Assembly: GCA_039928615.1 (NCBI GenBank)
Contig: JBDSSS010000138.1
Span: 1 to 19,377, forward strand
Direction of reading: 5' to 3'
DNA length: 19,377 bases
From: JBDSSS01 sp039928615
GTDB taxonomy: Bacteria; Actinomycetota; Actinomycetes; Actinomycetales; Dermatophilaceae
Shown here: one piece after another, positions 7,070 to 13,893 of the stretch
Numbering within the stretch: the first letter of the stretch is position 1
How the letters are laid out: every line of letters begins with the position of its first letter
The notes under the pieces: generated by a model
What the model saw: the letters and a program-made list of their open reading frames with translations, nothing else
Told to the model about the DNA's origin: nothing
Database searches by the model: none
Position numbers and translations under genes: made by a program

Positions 7070-8806
7070 CTAGGGCCGCGCTTGCAGGACCGTCGACAGC
7101 GAAGCCGTGCGCGCGTCCGTCCAGCCGTCGGGGCGCGTGACCTCCACCCACGACCTCAGGTTTGCCGAGGCGGTGTAGAGGTGCCCGTAACCCACCGGGG
7201 TGTTGCCGGCGCCGGGGAGGTCGAGCAAGGTCTGCCACATGGTCACCACCGGGAACCACGTCATCCGCGGGGACACGTCTGGGCCACGCTGGCCATCGAG
7301 CAACCACTCGGGCTTGGTGAAGGCGAGGCTCTGGTTGAAGAAGACGATGGGGTCGGATGCGTGCTGGAGGTAGACGAGGCGGGTCGGGCCCCACGGCCCC
7401 GTGGTGCGCGCGAAGCCGTCCTGCTCGGCGGTGAACCGCACCGTTCGCCCCTGCCCGTAGATCGGCAGCCAGGCGGGGCTTCCCCGGTCCCGATCCGCCG
7501 TGACCTGTCCGTGCAGGCCGTTGACGAAGGGTGGACCGACCATGAGCGCGCCGTCGATCGGGGCGTTGATGACGTTGACGGACCCGAGGATGCTCTCGAC
7601 ACCGAACGAGCCGAGGGACAGACCGTAGAGATAGAACGTGGGCCGGGTCGCTTCTGGCAGCGTCTGCCAGTAGCCGTGCACCGTGTCGAAGACGACCCGC
7701 GAGGTCTCCTTGACGGCCTCCTGGTCCGCGAGCAGCGAGATCCAGCTCGGCAGGAAGGAGTACTGGACCCCGGCTATCGCCGTGTCGCCGTTCCAGAGGA
7801 ACTCGAGGGGATCGACGCCGTTGGCGTCGAGGAAGCCGGTGCCGGTCGTCGTAGCCACGACGAGCACCTTGCGATCGAAGGCCCCCGTGCGCTTCAGCTC
7901 CGCGAGGAGCAGGTCGGCCCGCCCCTGGACGGTGTCGGCGCTCTCGAGGCCCGCGTAGACCCGGATGGGGGTCTTCGCTCCGCCACCACCGGCGGCCTCG
8001 AGCTCGGCGACGGTCGGCCCGCCCGACACGAAGTTGCGCCCCTGCCGACCGAGCTGGCCCCACGGGGACGCCGACGCGGGACTGCCTGACCGCTCCGCGG
8101 CCGTCGGTTGCACGACCCCTTCGGTGAGGGTCGCGTCACGCGGCGCGAAGGTCGCGTTCGCGCCGGCGAAGAAGGCGTTGACGAGGACTCCCGTGAGAAG
8201 GGTCCAGATGAGCAGCAGCAGCGCAGCGGAGCCGAGGACGATGGACAGGCGCCGAGGCAGCCGCCGACCGATCCAGCCGAAGACCGTGACGAAGAGCAGC
8301 CGCACCGTGCGGCCCACCAGGAGCAGCAGCAGCGCGACGACAACAGTGACCGCGATGATGACCGGCCAGATGACCGGGGAGGTCGGCTCCATGCCGTACT
8401 GCAGCCGCGTCTCGTTCTGCCAGCCGACGTAGCGCCAGCCGGTGAACACCGCCACCCCCAGCCCGAGCACGCTGAGGACGCCCACGACGAGCCGGCGCAC
8501 CCGCGGCGAGGAGGCGGGCACCTGGAGGTAGTAGCGCAGGGCGGTCAGCCCGGCGACGATGCCGTAGCCGACGACGACCGTGACCCCGGACGCGACGCCC
8601 TGCACCGTGGCGTCGCGCGGCAGCAGCGACGGGGTCAGGGACAGGGCGAACGACCACGCCGCCGCGATGAGCCCGGCACCGGAGAAGGTGGGATCGAGGA
8701 CGTGACCAGGACGCCCGAGCGACAGGCGCCAGTTGCGCCCGGCCGTGCCATCGCGAGCCGGGTCCTCGTCGGCGGCCGGGGGCCGCTCGGTCACCGTTGC
8801 GGACAC
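7070..8806 (-). CDS. Membrane-anchored alpha/beta-hydrolase (Abhydrolase_9, COG4425 type)
   Basis: A 578-aa protein. The N-terminal third carries several hydrophobic segments: LIAAAWSFALSLTPSLLPRD, GVTVVVGYGIVAGLTAL, LVVGVLSVLGLGVAVFTG, IIAVTVVVALLLLLVG and SAALLLLIWTLLTGVLVNAF. The C-terminal part is a serine hydrolase fold with nucleophile elbow LYGLSLGSFG (Ser397), an acid candidate in HASDPIVFFNQ and a histidine candidate in VGYGHLY. This matches the Abhydrolase_9_N plus Abhydrolase_9 architecture common in actinobacteria. The catalytic domain could face outward; the substrate is unknown, with a lipid or ester the usual guess. I chose GTG at 8806, which has GAGGAG six bases upstream, over an earlier in-frame ATG at 8941. 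That ATG would place the tRNA terminator hairpin inside the gene. Confidence 0.9.
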   Translation of the reverse strand: MSATVTERPPAADEDPARDGTAGRNWRLSLGRPGHVLDPTFSGAGLIAAAWSFALSLTPSLLPRDATVQGVASGVTVVVGYGIVAGLTALRYYLQVPASSPRVRRLVVGVLSVLGLGVAVFTGWRYVGWQNETRLQYGMEPTSPVIWPVIIAVTVVVALLLLLVGRTVRLLFVTVFGWIGRRLPRRLSIVLGSAALLLLIWTLLTGVLVNAFFAGANATFAPRDATLTEGVVQPTAAERSGSPASASPWGQLGRQGRNFVSGGPTVAELEAAGGGGAKTPIRVYAGLESADTVQGRADLLLAELKRTGAFDRKVLVVATTTGTGFLDANGVDPLEFLWNGDTAIAGVQYSFLPSWISLLADQEAVKETSRVVFDTVHGYWQTLPEATRPTFYLYGLSLGSFGVESILGSVNVINAPIDGALMVGPPFVNGLHGQVTADRDRGSPAWLPIYGQGRTVRFTAEQDGFARTTGPWGPTRLVYLQHASDPIVFFNQSLAFTKPEWLLDGQRGPDVSPRMTWFPVVTMWQTLLDLPGAGNTPVGYGHLYTASANLRSWVEVTRPDGWTDARTASLSTVLQARP

Positions 8807-8883
8807 TGACGGCTCCTCTTCGCTCCGACGCGCGCCCCGCGCGGCGCTCGCTACCTCCAGCACCGAGCATAGGGCGGCAGACG

Positions 8884-8922
8884 CAGACAGGCCCCCGATC
8901 CAGTGGATCGGGGGCCTGTCTG
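8884..8922 (-). terminator. Terminator of the tRNA-Gln/tRNA-Glu unit
   Basis: A perfect 19-bp inverted repeat (8884-8902 with 8904-8922; inner arm sequence GGCCCCCGATCCA) around a single central base; a real hairpin would open a few central pairs. It starts 20 bases past the 3' end of tRNA-Glu. There is no U-tract on either side. It also insulates the hydrolase gene from the tRNA genes. Confidence 0.8.
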
Positions 8923-8942
8923 GTGCTCCTCCGAGCATCACG

Positions 8943-9015
8943 TAGCCCCGACGGGATTCGAACCCGCGCTACCGCCTTGAGAGGGCGGCGTGCTAGGCCG
9001 CTACACAACGGGGCC
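8943..9015 (-). tRNA. tRNA-Glu (anticodon CUC)
   Basis: A 73-nt cloverleaf. The acceptor stem is GGCCCCG/CGGGGCT (first pair G-U), the D stem GTGT/GCAC, the anticodon stem CCGCC/GGCGG with loop CTCTCAA, and the T arm contains GGTTCGAATCC. The anticodon CUC reads GAG. The discriminator is A, and CCA is not encoded. It lies 88 bases downstream of tRNA-Gln and is probably co-transcribed with it. Confidence 0.96.
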
Positions 9016-9038
9016 GTGATCGCCGAGCGCGTCGGCAA

Positions 9039-9074
9039 CGGAGAAAAATCTACCGCATGGGCAGACTTTCTCCG
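9039..9074. other. Inverted repeat between the two tRNA genes
   Basis: CGGAGAAA (9039-9046) pairs with TTTCTCCG (9067-9074), with a possible inner TCT/AGA pair. The spacer is noticeably richer in A/T than its surroundings. It may be a processing hairpin in the shared tRNA precursor or a weak terminator. Nothing else is seen in this gap. Confidence 0.4.
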
Positions 9075-9103
9075 AATCGGCTCATCTTGCGATGAACTGA
9101 AAG

Positions 9104-9175
9104 CTGGGGTACCAGGACTCGAACCTAGAATGACGGAACCAGAAACCGTTGTGTTGCCAATTACACCATACCCCA
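9104..9175 (-). tRNA. tRNA-Gln (anticodon CUG)
   Basis: A 72-nt cloverleaf. The acceptor stem is TGGGGTA/TACCCCA, with the U1-A72 pair typical of tRNA-Gln. The D stem is GTGT/ACAC, the anticodon arm ACGGT-TTCTGGT-TCCGT (anticodon CUG, reading CAG), the T arm contains GGTTCGAGTCC, and the discriminator is G. CCA is not encoded. Most actinobacteria lack GlnRS and make Gln-tRNA by charging this tRNA with Glu and amidating it with GatCAB, so its linkage to gltX is functionally suggestive. Confidence 0.96.
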
Positions 9176-9229
9176 AGGGGTTTCACTTCGAGCGCGCCTG
9201 TCGGCCTTCTGCGTTGTGAACCGAAGAGG

Positions 9230-9258
9230 ATACTACCGGTCCATCCGCGGTGGCCCAA
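9230..9258 (-). promoter_or_regulatory. Probable promoter of the tRNA-Gln/tRNA-Glu unit
   Basis: On the minus strand TTGGGC (9258-9253) and TAGTAT (9235-9230) are separated by 17 bases, placing the start about 48 bases before tRNA-Gln. The -35 lies within the last codons of the upstream HAD gene, so some read-through from that operon is also possible. Confidence 0.45.
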
Positions 9259-9976
9259 ATCGGCGGCGGACCGCAGCCGCCAGCTCCCCCAGACTGGTCA
9301 CCGAGGCCACGGCCTCCCCGGTGCCCCGACCCTCCCGGTCGAGCCAGACGGCCTGCAGGCCGGCCGACCGGGCACCGAGGACGTCCCACTCGAGGCTGTC
9401 ACCGACGCACACCGCCCGCGCCGGCGCGACGCCGACCCGGGCGCAGACCTCGAGGTAGACCCGCTCGTCAGGCTTGCCGAAGCCGAGCGTGTCGGTGGTG
9501 ACGACGACCTCGAAGCGCTCGTGCAGATCCAGCGCCTCGAGCTTGACCCGGGTCGGCTCGTGAGCAGAGTTCGTCAGCAGCGCCACCGGCAGTCCCACTG
9601 CCTCGGCAGCATCCAGGAGGTCGGGAACGTCGTCGAAGAGCCGCTGTGACCGCCGGAACGCCGGGCCGTAGGCGGCCTCGTACCGGTCGAACGTGTCCTC
9701 CCCGAGGGGAAGGCCGAAGACGTCCGCCACCTCGCGCAGCCGCTCGGCCCGCATCTGCTCGAAGGCCAGCTCCCCCGAGGCATACCGGCGAAACCAGCGT
9801 CCGGGGTCGGCGTGGTAGCGCTGCGCCATCGCGACGTGCTCGTCCGCGTCCGGCCAGACAGCGGCCGCAGCTGCCGTGCCGGCCGCGACCATGGCCCCAC
9901 GGGTGTCGATGATCGTGTCGTCGACGTCGAGCACGAGCGCCGCGACCTCGGTGAGCTCGTCGTCGAGGATCGTCAC
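9233..9976 (-). CDS. HAD-superfamily phosphatase
   Basis: A 247-aa haloacid-dehalogenase-like hydrolase with all four motifs: LVLDVDDTIID (nucleophile Asp17, acid Asp19), VALLTNSAHE (motif II), FGKPDERVY (motif III lysine) and CVGDSLEWDVLGARSAGLQAVWLDR (motif IV). A helical cap between motifs I and II places it with class I (C1 cap) phosphatases such as phosphoglycolate phosphatase or YjjG-type nucleotidases; the substrate cannot be told. The start is GTG at 9976, overlapping the stop of the upstream GNAT gene by four bases (GTGA), so the two are translationally coupled. A longer upstream reading into GNAT is out of phase with that gene and is rejected. Confidence 0.9.
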   Translation of the reverse strand: MTILDDELTEVAALVLDVDDTIIDTRGAMVAAGTAAAAAVWPDADEHVAMAQRYHADPGRWFRRYASGELAFEQMRAERLREVADVFGLPLGEDTFDRYEAAYGPAFRRSQRLFDDVPDLLDAAEAVGLPVALLTNSAHEPTRVKLEALDLHERFEVVVTTDTLGFGKPDERVYLEVCARVGVAPARAVCVGDSLEWDVLGARSAGLQAVWLDREGRGTGEAVASVTSLGELAAAVRRRFGPPRMDR

Positions 9977-10614
9977 GGCCGCTCCCCCACCCCGAAGAGC
10001 GGCAGGGCGGCCTCGACGCCAACGACCTCGACGCCCGCGCCCCGTCCCGAGGCGAGCCAGGTGGCGCGCTCGAGCCTCAGGTGCTGGAGCATCTCGCCGC
10101 TGTGCGCGAGCAGCGACGTGTGCGTCGCGACGTACCCGAGCGAGCGGGAGACCCCCAGGGAGCCGTCGTTGCCCACCACCGCGGAGCTGATCGCGGCCAC
10201 CGCTCCGAGATGCCCGAAGGCCAGCTCGAGGACCGCGCGCCGCATCTGCGTGCCGAGGCCGTGCCCCCTGGCCTCGGGGACGAGCCAGGAGGACGAGTCG
10301 ACGACCCGGTCCGAGGGATAGTCCGGTCCCTCGAGCCACTGGACCCCGACGACCCGGCCCTCGGCGCTGACCACGAGGGGAAGTGCCCAGTCCGCCGGTG
10401 ACCACAGGCCCATGGCCCGCCAGTAGGACTGCGCCAGCACGGCGGACCTGTTGGCACCCGCGTCGAGAGCGACATACCTCGTGGCTGCCGGGTCCTGCTC
10501 GACATCCGTCGGCAAGAGCCCCGCGAGCGAGTCGAGGTCAGGCTCCGTGAGCGCCCGCAGCTCGACCGCGCCCGCCCGCAGTCGTATGCCGTGGAGCGGC
10601 CAGAGCCCCGCCAC
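9973..10614 (-). CDS. GNAT-family N-acetyltransferase
   Basis: About 213 aa with the acetyl-CoA-binding region WLVPEARGHGLGTQMRRAVL (motif A, Arg/Gly-x-Gly/x type), preceded by a substrate-side strand VSAEGRVVGVQWLEG and followed by NDGSLGVSRSLGYV (motif B). The acceptor is unknown. The GTG at 10614 lies 11 bases after the gltX stop and is preferred; the Shine-Dalgarno is weak (GGCGGG), so a slightly later start is possible. It ends in a four-base overlap with the HAD gene. Gene order and spacing place it in the gltX transcript, suggesting the GNAT and HAD proteins are made alongside GluRS, though no joint role is evident. Confidence 0.85.
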   Translation of the reverse strand: MAGLWPLHGIRLRAGAVELRALTEPDLDSLAGLLPTDVEQDPAATRYVALDAGANRSAVLAQSYWRAMGLWSPADWALPLVVSAEGRVVGVQWLEGPDYPSDRVVDSSSWLVPEARGHGLGTQMRRAVLELAFGHLGAVAAISSAVVGNDGSLGVSRSLGYVATHTSLLAHSGEMLQHLRLERATWLASGRGAGVEVVGVEAALPLFGVGERP

Positions 10615-10625
10615 CGACCCGCCGC

Positions 10626-12251
10626 TCAGAGCGAGTCGCGCAGGGCGCGCAGCCGGCTCAGCGTCGAGGTCTTGCCGAGGATCTCCATCGACTCGAAGAG
10701 CGGCGGGGAGATCCGGGCGCCGGAGACGGCCGTGCGCAACGGCCCGAAGGCCAGCCGTGGCTTGATGCCGAGACCGTCGACGATGGCGGCCCGCAGCGTC
10801 GCCTGGATCTGGTCGGCGTTCCACGCACTGCTGGTGCCGAGGACGCCGGTGCCGTGGTCGTCGAGGTCGCCCAGGACGCGGAGCGCCTCGTCGAGCACTG
10901 ACGGGGCGTCGTCCTTGAGCTGGGCGCGCGCATCCTCGTCGATCTCGAGCTGGTCGTCGGCGACGAAGAAGGGGCCCACGAGCGCGGGTGCCTCGGTGAG
11001 CAGCGCCATCCGGGTCTGGATCAGCTCCGCGACGAGCTCGAGCCGCGCGAGCTCACCGAGCGACGGGCTGTCCGAGAGCACCCCGGCCGACTCGAGGTAG
11101 GGCAGCAGCCGCGAGGCGAACTCCCCCGTCGGCAGTGCGCGGATGTGGACGCCGTTGAGCCACTCGAGCTTCTTGAGGTCGAAGATCGGTCCGATCGGGT
11201 TGACCTTGGCCCAGTCGAAGCTCGCGCTGAACTCCTCGAAGGTGAAGACCTCGACGTCGTTGCCGTCGGCGTCCTGCTGCGGCGGGTAGGCCAGCAGGGC
11301 GAGGAAGTTGACGAGGGCCTCGGGCAGGTAGCCCTCCTCCCGGAACCAGGTGAGCCGGGCCGCCGGGTTCTTGCGCTTGGAGATCTTCGACTTGTCGGTG
11401 TTGCGCAGCAGCGGCATGTGGGCGAACTTCGGCGGGGTCAGCCCGAGCCACTGGTAGAGCAGCACGTGCTTGGGCGTGGAGCTGATCCACTCCTCACCGC
11501 GGACGACGTGGGTGATCCCCATCTCGTGGTCGTCGACGACGACGGCGAGGTGGTAGGTCGGGAAGCCGTCGGCCTTGAGGATGACCTGGTCGTCGGGCCG
11601 CGGCGCCGAGACCCTGCCGCGGATGATGTCGTCGAAGACGAGGGAGACGTCGTCGGGAACGAGCATCCGCACGACGGGGGTCTCGCTGAAGCCGGGCAGC
11701 TCGGCCCGCTCCTCGCGGGTCTTGCCGACGCAGAGCCGGTCGTACCCGGTCGGCTGCTTCGTCTTCTGCTGCACCTCGCGCATCTGCGTCAGGCGCTCGG
11801 TGGAGCACCAGCAGAGGTAGGCGTGGCCGTCGGCGAGGAGCCGGTCGACGTAGGGCCGGTAGGTCTCGAGCCGCTCCGACTGGCGGTAGGGCGCGAAGGG
11901 GCCGCCGATGTCAGGCCCCTCGTCCCAGTGCAGGCCGAGCCACCCGAGCATGTCGTAGAGCTGGGCCTCGCTGTCCTCGCGGAAGCGGGCCCGGTCGGTG
12001 TCCTCGACCCGGAGCACGAACTGCCCGCCCTGCTGACGCACGAAGGCGAGGTTGAACAGCGACATGTAGGCGGTGCCGACGTGCGGGTCACCGGTCGGCG
12101 ACGGCGCCACGCGGGTCCGCACCGGGCCGGACCCGTCCGACGTCGAGACCCGGGGGGTGGGAGCGGGTCGGACCTCGACGGCGCGGTCGGACACGGCGTC
12201 GGACGCGGAGGGGGTGGACGGCATACCGGCAGTGGTGTTCGTGTCGCTCAT
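10626..12251 (-). CDS. gltX: Glutamyl-tRNA synthetase
   Basis: Charges tRNA-Glu and, in organisms lacking GlnRS, also tRNA-Gln for amidation. It is a class I synthetase with the HIGH-like motif APSPTGDPHVGTAY, the KMSKS-like motif DKSKISKRKNP, and family blocks FVLRVEDTDRARF, FPTYHLAVVVDDHEMGITHV and VVRGEEWISSTPKHVLLYQWLG. The C-terminal half is the helical anticodon-binding region. At 541 aa it carries about 45 extra N-terminal residues, rich in Ser/Thr/Ala/Pro, before VRTRVAPSPTG. A -10-like TAGGCT lies nine bases before the ATG at 12251, which supports that start. tRNA-Glu and tRNA-Gln lie about 1.5 kb downstream on the same strand. Confidence 0.97.
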   Translation of the reverse strand: MSDTNTTAGMPSTPSASDAVSDRAVEVRPAPTPRVSTSDGSGPVRTRVAPSPTGDPHVGTAYMSLFNLAFVRQQGGQFVLRVEDTDRARFREDSEAQLYDMLGWLGLHWDEGPDIGGPFAPYRQSERLETYRPYVDRLLADGHAYLCWCSTERLTQMREVQQKTKQPTGYDRLCVGKTREERAELPGFSETPVVRMLVPDDVSLVFDDIIRGRVSAPRPDDQVILKADGFPTYHLAVVVDDHEMGITHVVRGEEWISSTPKHVLLYQWLGLTPPKFAHMPLLRNTDKSKISKRKNPAARLTWFREEGYLPEALVNFLALLAYPPQQDADGNDVEVFTFEEFSASFDWAKVNPIGPIFDLKKLEWLNGVHIRALPTGEFASRLLPYLESAGVLSDSPSLGELARLELVAELIQTRMALLTEAPALVGPFFVADDQLEIDEDARAQLKDDAPSVLDEALRVLGDLDDHGTGVLGTSSAWNADQIQATLRAAIVDGLGIKPRLAFGPLRTAVSGARISPPLFESMEILGKTSTLSRLRALRDSL

Positions 12252-12260
12252 GGTGGCGCC

Positions 12261-12266
12261 AGCCTA
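12261..12266 (-). promoter_or_regulatory. -10 element of gltX
   Basis: TAGGCT on the minus strand, nine bases before the gltX ATG, in the 43-base gap after the FAH-family gene. It predicts a leader of only a few bases and supports the start at 12251. The -35 is poor. Confidence 0.45.
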
Positions 12267-12294
12267 CTGGCCGGGCCGCCTGCCCCTCACGGGG

Positions 12295-13074
12295 TCAGCG
12301 GCGCACGAAGGTGTTGGTGAGCGCGCCGATGCCCTCGATCTCGACGGTCACCTGCTGGCCCGCCTCGACGAGACCCACCCCAGCCGGCGTGCCGGTGAGG
12401 ATGACGTCGCCGGGCAGCAGGGTGAAGACGGCCGAGGCGTACTCGATGATCGCGGCGATGCCGTGCACCATGTCGGCGGTCGAGCCGTCCTGCATGACCT
12501 CGCCGTCGAGCGTCGTCACGATGGACAGGCTCGCGGTGTCGAGGTCGGTCTCGACCCAGGGCCCGAGCGGGCAGCTCGTGTCGAAGCCCTTGGCGCGGGC
12601 CCACTGCCCGTCGCTGCGCTGCCAGTCGCGGGCCGTGACGTCGTTGGCGACGGTGTAGCCGTAGATGCAGTCGGCAGCGTCCTTGGCCTTGACACCCTTG
12701 GTGATCGTCTTGATGACGACGGCGAGCTCTCCCTCGTAGGAGATCTCGCTGCTGCCGGCGGGCAGGACCACGGGGTCGAACGGGCCGACGACGGCGGTGT
12801 TGGGCTTGAAGAACATCATCGGCTCGGCGGGGGCCTCGCCGCCCATCTCCCGCGCGTGGTCGGCGTAGTTCTTGCCGATCGCGACGATCTTGGAGCGCGG
12901 GATGACCGGCGCGAGCAGACGGGCGTCGGCGAGCATGACGGGGTCGGCGCCCGACGGCTGGAGCCCGATGTAGAGCGGGTCGCCGGCCAACGGCGTGATC
13001 ACCTCGCTGCCGGGGTCGCCCTGGACGATGCCGTATGCCGGGTCGTCCCCGGTCGTGAACCTCGCGATACGCAC
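12295..13074 (-). CDS. Fumarylacetoacetate hydrolase-family protein
   Basis: A 259-aa cytoplasmic FAH-fold enzyme. These act on beta-dicarbonyl substrates as acylpyruvate hydrolases, oxaloacetate decarboxylases/tautomerases or hydroxyhepta-dienedioate isomerases. Visible features are KIVAIGKNYADHAREMGGE, the metal site ISYEGELAVVI (Glu-x-Glu), GYTVANDVTARDWQ (metal-binding Asp) and LLPGDVILTGTPAGVG. The length matches single-domain bacterial FAHD1-like proteins. Which substrate it uses cannot be read from the sequence. It corresponds in position to M. tuberculosis Rv2993c, next to gltX. The start is GTG at 13074, with TAGGGT six bases upstream, so leaderless initiation is likely. Confidence 0.93.
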   Translation of the reverse strand: MRIARFTTGDDPAYGIVQGDPGSEVITPLAGDPLYIGLQPSGADPVMLADARLLAPVIPRSKIVAIGKNYADHAREMGGEAPAEPMMFFKPNTAVVGPFDPVVLPAGSSEISYEGELAVVIKTITKGVKAKDAADCIYGYTVANDVTARDWQRSDGQWARAKGFDTSCPLGPWVETDLDTASLSIVTTLDGEVMQDGSTADMVHGIAAIIEYASAVFTLLPGDVILTGTPAGVGLVEAGQQVTVEIEGIGALTNTFVRR

Positions 13075-13080
13075 CGTGCC

Positions 13081-13086
13081 ACCCTA
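13081..13086 (-). promoter_or_regulatory. -10 element of the FAH-family gene
   Basis: TAGGGT on the minus strand ends six bases before the GTG, giving a predicted leaderless mRNA. The same bases (AGGGTGG) could act as a poor Shine-Dalgarno instead, so the call is uncertain. Confidence 0.4.
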
Positions 13087-13106
13087 CGACCACGGTCCGG
13101 GTGGGC

Positions 13107-13811
13107 TCACCTCCGTGCCTCCGGAGGCTCCACGAGCACCTGACCGCGGTAGGCCGAGAGTCGCTGGAGCAGCGCGTCGACACCGATGTCCGCGTAGCGG
13201 TCGTGGGCGTCGGCCACCTCGGTGCGGCGGGCGAAGAGTGCGTCGGCCTCCTCGAGGAGCAGCACCGCCCCGGCCTCCTCCGCCCTGCTCAGCCGCGCCT
13301 CGAGCTCGGCGGGGCCGCCCCTCTCGAGCGCCGTGAGGAGCGAGGCGACGTCGAGCTCGACCACGGGGCCCGGTCGCCCACCGGAGACGTGGTCGGAGAG
13401 GCGTGCGGCGAGGTCGGCGACCGGCGGCGTCACCCGTTGCCACGGACCGGTGCTCAGCGACAGCGACTCGACGACGGTCCCGGTCCCGACGTCGGGCTCG
13501 ATCGCATAGTCCGTCACCCAGCAGTCCGGCAGGCGGTAGGTCACGGTCACGCCGTCCGCGGCGTTGGCGAGCGTCAGGTCGACCACCTTGCGCAGCACCG
13601 GTCCGCGCGCCCACAAGTCGAAGGCCAGGTCGCTGCCGAGCTCGCGCGAGACGGTGACCACCGCAGTGTCGGTCCGGCCCGGCGCGTGGCGGATCATGCC
13701 GGCGCCGTCGCGCAAGGTGATGACCTCCGTGGAACGGCGCAGCGGGCTGACCGCCGTCACCCCACTGACGGGCAGGCCGTCCCAGCTCACCTCGACCGTG
13801 AAGGTTCCCAT
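13107..13811 (-). CDS. Contractile-tail tube-like domain fused to a P-loop-less AAA+ fragment
   Basis: A 234-aa protein with two recognisable parts. Residues 4-125 read like the T4 gp19/Afp1 tail-tube family: VEVSWDGLPVSGVTAVSPL, STEVITLRDG, HAPGRTDTAVVTVSREL, then LPDCWVTDYAIEPDVGTGTV and VESLSLSTGPW. Residues 148-227 read like the middle of the AAA+ ATPase of contractile injection systems (Afp15 type): PVVELDVASLL, AEEAGAVLLLEEADALFARR, TEVADAHDRYADIGVDALLQ and RLSAYRG. The AAA part begins after where a Walker A would be and stops before sensor 1 and sensor 2. The first Walker B acid is Glu187 instead of Asp. ATP hydrolysis is therefore unlikely. No other tail or phage gene is present in the window. 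It lies 32 bases upstream of the FAH gene on the same strand. GGAGG directly abuts the ATG, so the start may be atypical. Confidence 0.8.
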   Translation of the reverse strand: MGTFTVEVSWDGLPVSGVTAVSPLRRSTEVITLRDGAGMIRHAPGRTDTAVVTVSRELGSDLAFDLWARGPVLRKVVDLTLANAADGVTVTYRLPDCWVTDYAIEPDVGTGTVVESLSLSTGPWQRVTPPVADLAARLSDHVSGGRPGPVVELDVASLLTALERGGPAELEARLSRAEEAGAVLLLEEADALFARRTEVADAHDRYADIGVDALLQRLSAYRGQVLVEPPEARR

Positions 13812-13881
13812 CCTCCGATCGTCCTCACGGTGGCCCTCCGGGGCAAGAGGCCGGCCGCACCAGGACGTGTCGTCCTTGACC

Positions 13882-13887
13882 TACCCT
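13882..13887 (+). promoter_or_regulatory. -10 element of the gene at 13894
   Basis: TACCCT ends six bases before the GTG at 13894 and there is no Shine-Dalgarno, so a leaderless transcript is likely. The -35 is not convincing. The 82-base gap is shared with the divergent tail-tube/AAA gene. Confidence 0.45.
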
Positions 13888-13893
13888 CGTCGG

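Noticed and set aside
7070..8941. Hydrolase start at ATG 8941
   Set aside because: This start would place the tRNA terminator hairpin inside the coding region and lacks a Shine-Dalgarno; GTG 8806 has GAGGAG at proper spacing.
10614..10824. Longer N-terminus for the GNAT protein
   Set aside because: The upstream codons overlap gltX in another frame and read as Arg/Pro/Asp-rich shadow sequence.
13107..13811. Prophage or intact contractile injection cluster
   Set aside because: Only one tail-like domain is present. The flanking genes are housekeeping or ordinary conserved genes, and there is no integrase, sheath, baseplate, spike or lysis gene in the window.
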